Assembly (NCBI RefSeq): GCF_017356265.1
Contig: NZ_JAFNAW010000009.1
Location: forward strand, 29,582 to 93,581
Origin: Paracoccus fontiphilus
GTDB taxonomy: Bacteria > Pseudomonadota > Alphaproteobacteria > Rhodobacterales > Rhodobacteraceae
Reading direction: 5' to 3'
Length of the DNA: 64,000 nucleotides
In this document: positions 8,528-17,240 of the stretch, piece by piece
How positions within the stretch are numbered: the first letter of the stretch is position 1
Layout of the letters: every line of letters starts with the position of its first letter
Translations under genes and position numbers: made by a program
Notes under the pieces: generated by a model
Told to the model about the DNA's origin: nothing
Databases searched by the model: none
Seen by the model: only the letters and a program-made list of their open reading frames with translations

Positions 8528-9937
8528 ATGTCATACTACAACGAGATGTACGAGGGGTCGCGGGTCCGCGAGCCCTATGCGCGCCTGAGCCAGTGGGTCG
8601 AGACGATGCCGGCCGACTTCCGGCAGATGAAGCAGGCCGAGGCCGAGGCCCTGTTCCGCCGCATCGGCATCACCTTCGCGGTCTATGGCGAGGGCGGCGA
8701 CCCGGACCGGCTGATTCCCTTCGACATGATGCCCCGCGTCTTCGAGCAGGCCGAGTGGCGCCGTCTGGAACGCGGCATCAAGCAGCGGGCGCGCGCGCTC
8801 AACGCATTCCTGCGCGATGTCTATGGCCGGGCCGAGATCGTCCGCGCGGGCCGCATCCCCGCCCGGCTGGTCTATCAGAACGAGGCCTACGAGAAGGCCG
8901 TGGTCGGCGTTGTCCCTCCGCGCGGCGTTTATTCCCACATCATCGGCATCGACCTGGTGCGCACAGCCAAGGACCAGTTCTATGTGCTGGAGGACAACTG
9001 CCGCACGCCCTCGGGCGTCAGCTACATGCTGGAAAACCGCGAGATCATGATGCGGATGTTCCCGGGCCTGTTCCGCGGCAACCGGATCGAGCCGGTGGAC
9101 CAGTATCCCGACCTTCTGCGCCGCACGCTGGAGTCGGTCGCGCCCGCCAAGTGCCAGGACCGGCCCACCTGCGTGATCCTGACGCCGGGCCACTTCAACA
9201 GCGCCTATTACGAGCACAGCTTCCTTGCGAACCTGATGGGTGTCGAATTGGTCGAGGGCGCGGATCTGTTCGTGGATGGCGAGTTCGTCTTCATGCGCAC
9301 CACCCAAGGGCCGAAGCGCGTGGACGTGATCTATCGCCGGATCGACGATCCCTTCCTGGACCCCCTGTGCTTCCGCCCCGATTCGATGCTGGGCGTGCCG
9401 GGGCTGATGGATGTCTATCGCTCGGGCGGGGTGTCGATCTGTTCCGCGCCGGGCGCGGGCGTGGCCGACGACAAGGCGATCTATACATTCGTCCCCGAGA
9501 TGGTCCGCTTCTATCTGGGCGAGGAGCCCTTGCTGCAGAACGTCCAGACCTGGACGCTGTGGAAGGACGACGACTACAGATACGTCATGGAGAACCTGCC
9601 CGACCTGGTGGTGAAGGAGGTCCATGGCTCGGGCGGCTACGGGATGCTGGTCGGGCCGAAATCCACTCGGGAGGAGATCGAGGCCTTTCGCGCCAAGATC
9701 GAGGCCAATCCCGGCAACTACATCGCCCAACCGACGCTGGCCCTGTCCACCTGCCCCACCTTTGTCGCCGAAGGGCTGGCGCCGCGCCATGTGGACCTGC
9801 GCCCCTACTGCCTGTGCGGCGACCGGATCGAGCTTGTGCCGGGGGGCCTGACCCGCGTGGCGCTGCGCGAGGGCAGCCTTGTCGTGAACTCGTCGCAGGG
9901 CGGGGGCGTCAAGGACACCTGGGTCTTGTCGGAATAA
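8528..9937 (+). CDS. Circularly permuted ATP-grasp protein (DUF404/DUF407)
   Basis: A 469-residue member of the circularly permuted ATP-grasp type 2 family, predicted to form amide or peptide bonds from a carboxylate and an amine using ATP. Family blocks seen are YNEMYEG at the N-terminus, PFDMMPRV, VLEDNCRTPSGVSYMLENR, NPYL-equivalent IDDPFLDPLCF, VKEVHGSGGYGM and YIAQPTLALSTCPT. The ATG at 8528 gives the family N-terminus MSYYNEMYEG. The reaction and substrate have not been defined for this type as far as I know. It heads a four-gene unit with the alpha-E, transglutaminase and Anbu genes. Confidence 0.92.
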   Translation: MSYYNEMYEGSRVREPYARLSQWVETMPADFRQMKQAEAEALFRRIGITFAVYGEGGDPDRLIPFDMMPRVFEQAEWRRLERGIKQRARALNAFLRDVYGRAEIVRAGRIPARLVYQNEAYEKAVVGVVPPRGVYSHIIGIDLVRTAKDQFYVLEDNCRTPSGVSYMLENREIMMRMFPGLFRGNRIEPVDQYPDLLRRTLESVAPAKCQDRPTCVILTPGHFNSAYYEHSFLANLMGVELVEGADLFVDGEFVFMRTTQGPKRVDVIYRRIDDPFLDPLCFRPDSMLGVPGLMDVYRSGGVSICSAPGAGVADDKAIYTFVPEMVRFYLGEEPLLQNVQTWTLWKDDDYRYVMENLPDLVVKEVHGSGGYGMLVGPKSTREEIEAFRAKIEANPGNYIAQPTLALSTCPTFVAEGLAPRHVDLRPYCLCGDRIELVPGGLTRVALREGSLVVNSSQGGGVKDTWVLSE

Positions 9938-9951
9938 GGGGGGTTTCAGCC

Positions 9952-10908
9952 ATGCTCAGCCGCACCGCCGCCAACCTGTTCTGGATGGGCCGCCACCTGG
10001 AACGCGCCGACACTGCCGCCCGCCTGCTGGACGTGGGCCAGCGCATCACGCTGCTGCCCAACACCGCCTCGGGCTATCAGAACGAATGGAACTCGCTTCT
10101 GCAGGCATCGGGGACCGCCACCCTGTTCGCCAAGAAATACGGCGAGGTCAGCCAGGAAAACATCGAGGAGTTCATCTTCTTCGACCGCCAGAACCCGTCC
10201 TCGGTCCTGTCCTGCATCGAGAAGGCCCGCGAGGCGGGCCGCATCGTGCGCACCGCCCTGACCAGCCAGGTCTGGGACGCGCTGAACGTCACCTATCAGG
10301 ATCTGCGCAAGCTGGAAAAGACGCCGCGCGGCAAGCTGGACACGGCCTCGCTGACGGATTTCACCACCAGCCACACCTCGACCGTGCGGGGCGCGATCAA
10401 CGCTACGCAGTTGCGCAACGACGGCTGGCATTTCATGAACCTGGGCTATGGGCTGGAACGCGCGGATGCGACGGCGCGGCTGCTGGACGTCAAGTATTAC
10501 GTCCTGCTGCCCCGGATCGAGTTCGTGGGATCGGGGCTGGACACCTATCAATGGCAGGTGATCCTGCGGGCGCTGTCGGCGCACCGGGCCTATCACTGGG
10601 CCTATGGCGGCGACATCACGGCGGGACGGGTCGCGGATTTCCTGATCCTGAACGGCGAAAGCCCCCGGTCGCTGATCACCTCGCTGTACGAGGCGGTGTG
10701 GAACCTGGAGGGCATCGCCAAGCGCTATGGCGAGACGGTGCCCACGACCGCGCGGGACAAGGCCCGAGAGGTCCTGGGCCGCTTGCAGGCCCATGACATC
10801 GACATGATCTTCGACGAAGGCCTGCATGAATTCCTGACCTGGTTCATCGGAGAGATCGGCACGATCTCGACCTTGGTGCACGAGGATTACCTGCTGGGGG
10901 GATCGTGA
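9952..10908 (+). CDS. Alpha-E domain protein (DUF403)
   Basis: A 318-residue, mainly alpha-helical alpha-E protein, a family found almost only beside circularly permuted ATP-grasp genes and thought to work with them in a peptide- or amide-forming system. Recognisable blocks are MLSRTAANLFWMGRHLERAD, ending in a repeat of the same type later (GYGLERADATARLLDVKYY), YEAVWNLEGIAKRYGE and FLTWFIGEIGTI. The start is 14 bp after the ATP-grasp stop, preceded by AAGGGGGG. The stop overlaps the transglutaminase start as TGATG. Confidence 0.92.
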   Translation: MLSRTAANLFWMGRHLERADTAARLLDVGQRITLLPNTASGYQNEWNSLLQASGTATLFAKKYGEVSQENIEEFIFFDRQNPSSVLSCIEKAREAGRIVRTALTSQVWDALNVTYQDLRKLEKTPRGKLDTASLTDFTTSHTSTVRGAINATQLRNDGWHFMNLGYGLERADATARLLDVKYYVLLPRIEFVGSGLDTYQWQVILRALSAHRAYHWAYGGDITAGRVADFLILNGESPRSLITSLYEAVWNLEGIAKRYGETVPTTARDKAREVLGRLQAHDIDMIFDEGLHEFLTWFIGEIGTISTLVHEDYLLGGS

Positions 10909-11750
10909 TGAAGCTGCGCGTCTTTCATCAGACGGCTTATCGCTATGACCGGCCGGTCCGGAACCTTGTGCAAAGCTTGCGGCTGACGCCCTCGGCCTTC
11001 GAGGGCCAGCGCACGCATGACTGGGCGATCGACGTGTCCGGCGGCGCGCGCGGCCCTGGCTTCCGGGACGGCGCGGGCGACTGGATCGAGGGCTGGACCG
11101 TGCGCGGTCCGACCGAGGAGGTGGTCGTCACCATTTCTGGCCGGATCGAGACGCGCGACACGGCGGGCGTGCTGCGGGGGCATCGCGAGTTGATCCATCC
11201 GCTTGCCTACCTGCGCGACACGGCGGCCACGAGGGCGGATGCAGGGCTGCGGGATCTGGCGGCCCTGGCCACGGATGCCGCCGATCCGCTGGATCTGGCC
11301 CATCGGCTGTCGGCCACGGTGTCGGACGCCATCGCCTATGCTCCGGGCCGGACCGCGTTCCACACCACCGCGGCCGAGGCCCTGGAGCAGGGCGAGGGCG
11401 TCTGCCAGGACCATGCCCATGCGCTGATCGCGGTGGCCCGGTTGCGCGACCTGCCGGCGCGCTATGTCTCGGGTTATCTGCACAGCACCGCCGAGGGTGA
11501 AGCGCACGAGGCCGCCCATGCCTGGGCCGAACTTCACGTGCAGGGCCTGGGCTGGGTGGGCTTCGACCCTGCCAACCGCTGCTGCCCCGACGAACGCTAT
11601 GTCCGGCTGGGATCGGGGCTGGATGCATCCGATGCGGCGCCGATCCGGGGGATCGCGGCGGGCCAGGGGATCGAGACGCTGGATGTCGCGGTGAATGTCG
11701 AGGAAGTCGAGCGCTTCCAGAACCAGAGTCAGAGCCAGACGCAAAGCTGA
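10908..11750 (+). CDS. Transglutaminase-like cysteine peptidase/amidase
   Basis: A 280-residue protein with an N-terminal beta domain typical of this operon type (MKLRVFHQTAYRYDRPV) and a C-terminal transglutaminase-like papain fold. The catalytic triad is complete: C166 in EGVCQDHAH, H204 in EAAHAW and D220 in VGFDP. Prokaryotic members are usually peptidases or amidases rather than cross-linking enzymes. ATG at 10908 shares its A with the alpha-E stop; GTG at 10905 is a possible alternative. The C-terminus ends in an unusual low-complexity tail NQSQSQTQS. Its likely role is hydrolysis or ligation of the ATP-grasp product (inference). Confidence 0.92.
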   Translation: MKLRVFHQTAYRYDRPVRNLVQSLRLTPSAFEGQRTHDWAIDVSGGARGPGFRDGAGDWIEGWTVRGPTEEVVVTISGRIETRDTAGVLRGHRELIHPLAYLRDTAATRADAGLRDLAALATDAADPLDLAHRLSATVSDAIAYAPGRTAFHTTAAEALEQGEGVCQDHAHALIAVARLRDLPARYVSGYLHSTAEGEAHEAAHAWAELHVQGLGWVGFDPANRCCPDERYVRLGSGLDASDAAPIRGIAAGQGIETLDVAVNVEEVERFQNQSQSQTQS

Positions 11751-11753
11751 AGA

Positions 11754-11820
11754 AGGGGGCTGCCGCCCCCTCTTGGCCTGCGGCCAATTCACCCCTGCGG
11801 ATATTTGGACCAAGGCAAAG
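11754..11820 (+). repeat. Hairpin plus GGATATTT intergenic repeat, copy 2
   Basis: AGGGGGC (11754-11760)/GCCCCCT (11765-11771) forms a stem with a TGCC loop just after the transglutaminase stop, extended by AAG/CTT across a bulge. After a 17-base spacer comes CACCCCTGCGGATATTTGGACCAAGGCAAAG. The hairpin may end or attenuate transcription before the Anbu gene; the second part is shared with the copies at 4044-4077 and 38317-38350. Confidence 0.6.
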
Positions 11821-11919
11821 GGCATGGGAGTGGGGCGCCCCTGTTCCCGAAAGGACGGATTGCGACCGGATGGCTGCGCCTTTAGATTGCAACGCGATCA
11901 TGACGGGAAAGACACAGCC

Positions 11920-12645
11920 ATGACCTATTGCGTCGGCTTGAAGCTGAATGCCGGACTGGTGCTGCTGTCGGACACGCGCACCAATGCGGGCCTGGACAAT
12001 ATCGCCTGCTATCGGAAGATGTTCTTCTTCGAACAGTTGGGCGAACGCGCCATTGTGGTGATGACCGCCGGGTCGCTGTCCGTCACGCAGACCACGCTGG
12101 CCCGCCTGACCGAGGCCATCCATGACGAGATGGCGGACGAGACGACCTCGATCATGAAGGCCCAGACGATGCTGCAGGTCGCCACGATCATCGGCGACAC
12201 CCTGTCGCGCACGCGTCGAGAGATCGCCGAGCAATGCCGCGACCTGCGCCAGCAGGCATCCGCCTCGATGATCGTCGCGGGCCAGCGCTGCGGCGGCGAC
12301 ATGCGGATGTTCCTGATCTATCCCGAGGGCAACTTCATCGAGGCGACGGACGACACCCCCTTCCTGCAGATCGGCGAGCACAAGTACGGCAAGCCGATCC
12401 TGGACCGCGTGGTGACGCCCGCCACCAGTCTTGCGGATGCGCAGAAGGCGGTGCTGCTGTCGATGGATTCGACCCTGCGGTCGAATCTGTCGGTCGGGAT
12501 GCCGCTGGACCTGGCGATCATCGAACGGGACGCCTGCGCGGTGACGTCGCGGCGGCGCATCCTGGACGGCGACCCGGACTTCGCCCGGATGAGCGCGGCG
12601 TGGTCGGCCGCCCTGCGCGAAAGCTTCGTCAACATCTCGATCTGA
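11920..12645 (+). CDS. Anbu proteasome-like peptidase
   Basis: A 241-residue N-terminal nucleophile hydrolase of the Anbu (ancestral beta-subunit, also called bacterial proteasome-homologue) family. After removal of Met1 the nucleophile is Thr2 (MTYCVGLKL), with Asp18 in SDTRTNAG and Lys33 in YRKMFFFE matching the proteasome catalytic set. Anbu forms open helical or ring assemblies without a known unfoldase. The start at ATG 11920 is required to place the Thr next to Met. It is the last gene of the ATP-grasp/alpha-E/transglutaminase unit although a 169-bp gap with a hairpin separates it, so separate expression is possible. The in vivo substrate is unknown. Confidence 0.93.
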   Translation: MTYCVGLKLNAGLVLLSDTRTNAGLDNIACYRKMFFFEQLGERAIVVMTAGSLSVTQTTLARLTEAIHDEMADETTSIMKAQTMLQVATIIGDTLSRTRREIAEQCRDLRQQASASMIVAGQRCGGDMRMFLIYPEGNFIEATDDTPFLQIGEHKYGKPILDRVVTPATSLADAQKAVLLSMDSTLRSNLSVGMPLDLAIIERDACAVTSRRRILDGDPDFARMSAAWSAALRESFVNISI

Positions 12646-12748
12646 CGGGCATTCGGCGCCGCCGCGCGACAAAGCTTCGCGTGGAAAGCGTGTTGAGCCG
12701 GTCGTGACGCAACGTTAAACGGGGCCACCACCCCCCGGAGGATCGCCC

Positions 12749-15028
12749 ATGACCGACAAGACCTCTCGCAGCGCCCGCGTCACCCCCGAGGAGGCGCTGG
12801 CCTATCACATGGAACCGCGTCCGGGGAAGTTCGACATTGTCGCCTCCACCCCCATGACCACGCAGCGCGACCTGTCGCTGGCCTATTCGCCGGGCGTGGC
12901 CGTTCCCGTGCAAGCCATCGCCGATCGGCCCGAGACGGCCTACGATTACACCACCAAGGGCAACATGGTCGCCGTGATCTCCAACGGAACCGCAATCCTG
13001 GGGATGGGCAACCTGGGCGCGCTGGCCTCGAAGCCGGTGATGGAAGGCAAGGCAGTGCTGTTCAAGCGCTTCGCCGACGTGAACGCCATCGACATCGAGC
13101 TGGACACCGAGGACGCGGACGAATTCATCAACGCCGTGCGCTTGATGGGTCCGACCTTCGGCGGCATCAACCTGGAGGACATCAAGGCGCCCGAATGCTT
13201 CATCATCGAGCAGCGCCTGAAGGAGATGATGGACATCCCCGTCTTCCACGACGACCAGCACGGCACGGCGGTGATCTGCGCTGCGGGCCTGCTGAACGCG
13301 CTGGAACTGTCGGGCAAGAAGATCGAGGACGTGAAGATCGTCCTGAACGGCGCGGGCGCCGCCGGGATCGCCTGTCTTGAACTGCTGAAGGCCATGGGCG
13401 CGCGGCACGAGAACTGCATCATGGCCGACACCAAGGGCGTCATCTACCAGGGCCGGACTGAAGGAATGAACCAGTGGAAGTCGGCCCATGCGGTCGTGAC
13501 GGATGCCCGCACGCTGGAAGACGCGATGAAGGGCGCCGACGTGTTCCTGGGCGTGTCGGCCAAGGGCGCGGTGACGCCCGCGATGGTGGAAAGCATGGCC
13601 GACAACCCGGTCATCTTCGCCATGGCGAACCCCGATCCCGAGATCACGCCCGAGGACGCCCATGCCGTCCGCCCCGACGCCATCGTCGCCACCGGACGCA
13701 GCGACTATCCGAACCAGGTGAACAACGTCCTGGGCTTTCCCTACCTGTTCCGCGGCGCGCTGGACATCCACGCCCGCGCCATCAACGACGAGATGAAGAT
13801 CGCCTGCGCCGAGGCGCTGGCGGCCTTGGCGCGCGAGGATGTCCCCGACGAGGTCGCCGTGGCCTATGGCCGCAAGCTGCAGTTCGGGCGCGACTACATC
13901 ATCCCGACGCCCTTCGACCCGCGCCTGATCCATGTCGTGCCGCCGGCGGTGGCGCGTGCGGGCATGGATACCGGCGTCGCCCGCCGCCCGATCATCGACA
14001 TGGACGGCTATGTCCAGTCGCTGAAGAACCGTATGGACCCGACCGCCGCGATCCTGCAGGGCATCCATGCCCGTGCCCGCCAAAGCCAAGCCCGCATGAT
14101 CTTCGCCGAGGGCGACGACCCCCGCGTGCTGCGCGCCGCCGTCGCTTGGCAGCGCGGCGGCATGGGCCAGTCGCTGGTGGTGGGCCGCGAGGCCGACGTG
14201 AAGGAAAAACTGGAAGCGGTGGGCCTTGCGGATGCGGTGCGCGAACTGACGGTGGTCAACGCCGCCAATTCGCGCCACCTCGATGCCTATCACGAGTTCC
14301 TGTATGCCCGGCTGCAACGCAAGGGCGTGGACCGCGAGGACGCGCACAAGCTGGCCAACCGCGACCGCCATGTCTTCGCCGCGCTGATGCTGGCGCATGG
14401 CCATGGCGACGGACTGGTGACGGGGGCCACCCGCAAGAACGCGCCGGTGCTGGCGCAACTGGGCACCGTCTTCGACCTGCGCCCGCAGGATGGCGCGGTG
14501 GGCATCACCGCCGTGCTGCACAAGGGCCGGATCGTGCTGATCGGCGACACGCTGGTCCATGAATGGCCCGAGGCCGAGGATCTGGCCGACATCGCGGTTC
14601 GCGGCGCCGCCGTGGCGCGCGGCCTGGGGCTGGAGCCTCGCGTGGCCTTCCTGTCATTCTCGAACTTCGGCTATCCGGTCAGCGAGCGCGCGATCAAGAT
14701 GGCCGAGGCGCCCAAGGTCCTGGACCGTCGCGGCGTCGATTTCGAGTACGAGGGCGAGATGACCGTGGACGTCGCGCTGAACATGGAATCGGCCGCGCGC
14801 TATCCCTTCAGCCGCCTGACCGGGCCTGCCAACGTGCTTGTGGTGCCCGCGCGGCATTCGGCATCCATCAGCGTGAAGCTGATGCAGGAAATGGCGGGCG
14901 CCACGGTGATCGGCCCCATCCTGACCGGCGTGCCGCAGCCCATCCAGATCTGCTCGACCACCTCAACGGTGAACGACATCCTGAACATGGCGGCGATTTC
15001 CGCCGGCGGGTTGGGGACGGGGCGCTGA
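12749..15028 (+). CDS. maeB: NADP-dependent malic enzyme with phosphotransacetylase-like domain
   Basis: A 759-residue MaeB-type enzyme, decarboxylating malate to pyruvate with NADP reduction and so supplying gluconeogenic carbon and NADPH. Residues 1 to about 430 form the malic enzyme part (LAYSPGVAVP, VFHDDQHGTA with metal-binding Asp, NGAGAAGIACLEL for NADP). Residues about 440-759 are a phosphotransacetylase-like domain, usually a regulatory module that binds acetyl-CoA (LPTGATRKN-like GLVTGATRKNAPVLAQ, ILTGVPQPIQI). The ATG follows a good GGAGGA site. It is probably monocistronic, ending at the hairpin at 15074-15113. Confidence 0.95.
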   Translation: MTDKTSRSARVTPEEALAYHMEPRPGKFDIVASTPMTTQRDLSLAYSPGVAVPVQAIADRPETAYDYTTKGNMVAVISNGTAILGMGNLGALASKPVMEGKAVLFKRFADVNAIDIELDTEDADEFINAVRLMGPTFGGINLEDIKAPECFIIEQRLKEMMDIPVFHDDQHGTAVICAAGLLNALELSGKKIEDVKIVLNGAGAAGIACLELLKAMGARHENCIMADTKGVIYQGRTEGMNQWKSAHAVVTDARTLEDAMKGADVFLGVSAKGAVTPAMVESMADNPVIFAMANPDPEITPEDAHAVRPDAIVATGRSDYPNQVNNVLGFPYLFRGALDIHARAINDEMKIACAEALAALAREDVPDEVAVAYGRKLQFGRDYIIPTPFDPRLIHVVPPAVARAGMDTGVARRPIIDMDGYVQSLKNRMDPTAAILQGIHARARQSQARMIFAEGDDPRVLRAAVAWQRGGMGQSLVVGREADVKEKLEAVGLADAVRELTVVNAANSRHLDAYHEFLYARLQRKGVDREDAHKLANRDRHVFAALMLAHGHGDGLVTGATRKNAPVLAQLGTVFDLRPQDGAVGITAVLHKGRIVLIGDTLVHEWPEAEDLADIAVRGAAVARGLGLEPRVAFLSFSNFGYPVSERAIKMAEAPKVLDRRGVDFEYEGEMTVDVALNMESAARYPFSRLTGPANVLVVPARHSASISVKLMQEMAGATVIGPILTGVPQPIQICSTTSTVNDILNMAAISAGGLGTGR

Positions 15029-15073
15029 AAGGAGGCGCTACGGAGAGGTCGCTGCAGCGTTCAATGGATGCCA

Positions 15074-15113
15074 GAAGGAAGCCCGCACCCCGTCGGACAG
15101 GCAGGCTTCCTTC
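15074..15113. terminator. Bidirectional hairpin between maeB and a convergent gene
   Basis: GAAGGAAGCC (15074-15083) and GGCTTCCTTC (15104-15113) are perfect 10-base inverted repeats around a 20-nt loop in the 102-bp gap between the convergent maeB and PEBP-like genes. No long T run follows on either strand; position is the main argument for a terminator role. Confidence 0.55.
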
Positions 15114-15130
15114 CGATCCGGTTCCTGAAA

Positions 15131-15535
15131 TCACTCGGGATATTGCCGGGAGGCTTGAGCAGTACCCAGTACCTTCCCTTCTCGTCCTGCCTGATCCTTG
15201 GCAGTGGCGGTCCAGACATAAGTATGGCTGCCGTTCGGGGGACACGGGCTCTTGTACTTGAAAACACCCGGCGGAACCGTCCCGTCGGTGCTGATACCGA
15301 CGGCTCCTCCGCCGTGTCTGTAGGACCGGGCGTCGAGATCCGTCAGCTTGAACTCGACCACCTGTGTGCCAGGCGGAAGGCCTTTGACCGCGAAAGCCGG
15401 ATTGGGCACCGTTTTCGGCTTCCCGGTCGTGCAGCTTGCCAATCCGTTCCACGAAAAATCGATCTGGAAATCAGATCCGAAAACCGGTGCCGTCATGCAT
15501 GTCACGCAAAAAAGGGCAGCAGTTATCAAGCGCAT
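15131..15535 (-). CDS. Secreted PEBP/YbhB-like protein
   Basis: A 134-residue protein with a signal peptide (MRLITAALFCVTCMTAPVFG) and a short phosphatidylethanolamine-binding-protein-like core: SWNGLASC, FKLTDLDARSYRHGGGAVG, and the family block SPCPPNGSHTYVWTATAKD followed by G-K-V-L-G-T-A. It lacks the HWV segment of canonical YbhB and is shorter than the usual 155-180 residues; similar small secreted versions exist in Rhodobacterales as I recall. Function unknown, possibly ligand binding in the periplasm. The gene and its upstream 80 bases are visibly richer in A/T than their surroundings, suggesting later acquisition. Confidence 0.72.
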   Translation of the reverse strand: MRLITAALFCVTCMTAPVFGSDFQIDFSWNGLASCTTGKPKTVPNPAFAVKGLPPGTQVVEFKLTDLDARSYRHGGGAVGISTDGTVPPGVFKYKSPCPPNGSHTYVWTATAKDQAGREGKVLGTAQASRQYPE

Positions 15536-15614
15536 CTAAAAATTCTCCAATCCGTCAAAGGACATCTTGCCGGACTATGCACGGCCTTTTGTCCGGATCA
15601 AGAAATACACTCTT

Positions 15615-16538
15615 CTAGTTTGAAGAAAAACGTGCAGGATTATCCGTATCATAGCCTGCGAACAACTCGCCCCGCGCGACCTGCCGCTGCCGTTCCCGGA
15701 ATCGCGCCCGGTCAGCTTCGTCGTATTCCCCGACGCAGCGGTGGCAACTAACGCCTTCCTCGTATTCGGGGCGGGCGCGGTCCTCGGGGGCCAAGGGGCG
15801 GCGGCAGGCGTGGCATAGCCCGTGGCGGCCCTGCTGCAGGCCGTGGGTCAGGCTGACCCGACTGTCGAAGACGAAGCATTCGCCCTGCCACAGGCTGTCG
15901 GCCTCGGGCACCTCCTCGAGGTATTTCAGAATGCCGCCCTTCAGGTGGAAGACCTCCTCGACCCCCTGCGACAGCAGCCAGTTCGTCGATTTCTCGCAGC
16001 GGATGCCGCCGGTGCAGAACATCGCCACGCGCTTGCCCGCGAAGCGGTCGGCATTGGCCTGCCACCAGGCGGGGAAATCGCGAAAGCTGCGGGTGCCGGG
16101 ATCGACGGCGCCGGCGAAGGTGCCGACGGCGACCTCGTAGTCGTTGCGGGTGTCGATCACCGCCACGTCGGGCGCGCTGATCAGCGCGTTCCAGTCGGCC
16201 GGATCGACATAACGGCCGACGGCAGCGCGCGGATCGACATCGGGCTGGCCCATCGTCACGATCTCGCGCTTGAGCCGCACCTTCATCTTGCCAAAGGGCA
16301 TCGCCTCGGCCGTGCTTTCCTTCCAGTCCAGTGCCGCGCATCCCGGCAGGGCGCGGATATGGGACAGCACCGCGTCGATCCCCTCGCGCGATCCGGCGAT
16401 GGTGCCGTTGATCCCCTCGGGGGCCAGCAGCAGCGTGCCCTTGACCCCGTTCGCGCAGGCGACCTTGGCCAGCGGGCCCTTCAGGGCAGCGGGGTCGGGA
16501 AAGCGGGTGAAATGATACAAGGCGGCGACGATGGGCAT
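15615..16538 (-). CDS. trhO: tRNA uridine-34 5-hydroxylase, rhodanese family
   Basis: A 307-residue TrhO/YceA protein, which hydroxylates uridine 34 in tRNA anticodons on the oxygen-dependent route to 5-carboxymethoxy-type uridines. It has an N-terminal acylphosphatase-like UPF0176 domain ([14 protein letters not shown]) and a rhodanese domain with [16 protein letters not shown] and the active-site loop [11 protein letters not shown], cysteine intact. The C-terminus carries four Cys residues in CHACRRPL and CHRC, likely zinc binding. It is divergent from pncA across a 101-bp spacer. The last 20 or so codons fall in the A/T-richer patch shared with the neighbouring PEBP-like gene. Confidence 0.94.
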   Translation of the reverse strand: MPIVAALYHFTRFPDPAALKGPLAKVACANGVKGTLLLAPEGINGTIAGSREGIDAVLSHIRALPGCAALDWKESTAEAMPFGKMKVRLKREIVTMGQPDVDPRAAVGRYVDPADWNALISAPDVAVIDTRNDYEVAVGTFAGAVDPGTRSFRDFPAWWQANADRFAGKRVAMFCTGGIRCEKSTNWLLSQGVEEVFHLKGGILKYLEEVPEADSLWQGECFVFDSRVSLTHGLQQGRHGLCHACRRPLAPEDRARPEYEEGVSCHRCVGEYDEADRARFRERQRQVARGELFAGYDTDNPARFSSN

Positions 16539-16639
16539 GGCCGGGCCATAGCCAGCATCGGCTGCCCTTTCAAGACAGGACCATTGACCCCGTGCCCGTC
16601 AGTTTCTAGGCATTGTCACAATCACCGGAAAGGGACGGA

Positions 16640-17236
16640 ATGGCACGGGCCTTGATCGTCATCGACATGCAGACCGATTTCTGTCCCGGCGGCGCCCTGG
16701 CCGTGGCGGGCGGGGACGAGATCGTGGCCCCGATCAACAGGCTGATGGCCGGTTTCGACGCGGTGGTCCTGACGCAGGACTGGCATCCCGCCGACCATGC
16801 CAGCTTCGCCACGAACCATCCCGGCGCCACGCCGTTCAGCCTGACCGACATGCCCTACGGCCCGCAGGTGCTGTGGCCCCCCCATTGCGTGATCGGCACG
16901 CCGGGCGCCGGTTTCCACCCCGGCCTGGACCTGTCCCGCGCCGACCTGGTGATCCGCAAGGGCTTCAGGCGGCAGATCGACAGCTATTCCGCCTTTTTCG
17001 AGAACGACCATGCGACGCCCACGGGACTTGCCGGATACCTGCGCGAACGCGGCCTTTCCGACCTGTCCTTCGCCGGCCTCGCCCATGATTTCTGCGTCGC
17101 CTGGAGCGCGGTCGACGCTGCCCGCCTGGGCTTTTCCGCCACCGTGATCGAGGGGGCGACCCGCGCCATCGACCTGAACGGCAGCCGCGACCGCGCCCGC
17201 GCCGAGATGCGCGAAGCGGGCGTCATTCTGGAGTAA
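16640..17236 (+). CDS. pncA: Nicotinamidase
   Basis: A 198-residue isochorismatase-fold amidase converting nicotinamide to nicotinate in NAD salvage. The catalytic triad is D9 (VIDMQTDF), K107 (VIRKGF) and C152 (AHDFCVAW), and the metal site includes D47 and H49 in TQDWHPADH. The ATG at 16640 is chosen because AAAGGGACGG lies just upstream. It is 4 bp from pncB, so the two salvage enzymes are one operon. Family assignment is certain; the strict preference for nicotinamide is inferred from pncB adjacency. Confidence 0.96.
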   Translation: MARALIVIDMQTDFCPGGALAVAGGDEIVAPINRLMAGFDAVVLTQDWHPADHASFATNHPGATPFSLTDMPYGPQVLWPPHCVIGTPGAGFHPGLDLSRADLVIRKGFRRQIDSYSAFFENDHATPTGLAGYLRERGLSDLSFAGLAHDFCVAWSAVDAARLGFSATVIEGATRAIDLNGSRDRARAEMREAGVILE

Positions 17237-17240
17237 GCCG

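Noticed and set aside
8404..10908. 834-codon frame suggesting an ATP-grasp/alpha-E fusion
   Set aside because: The first part is the ATP-grasp gene read in the wrong frame; only the segment from 9952 is the real alpha-E protein. The two genes have separate starts and stops.
12646..12748. Terminator after the Anbu gene
   Set aside because: Only short imperfect inverted repeats and no T run; not convincing.
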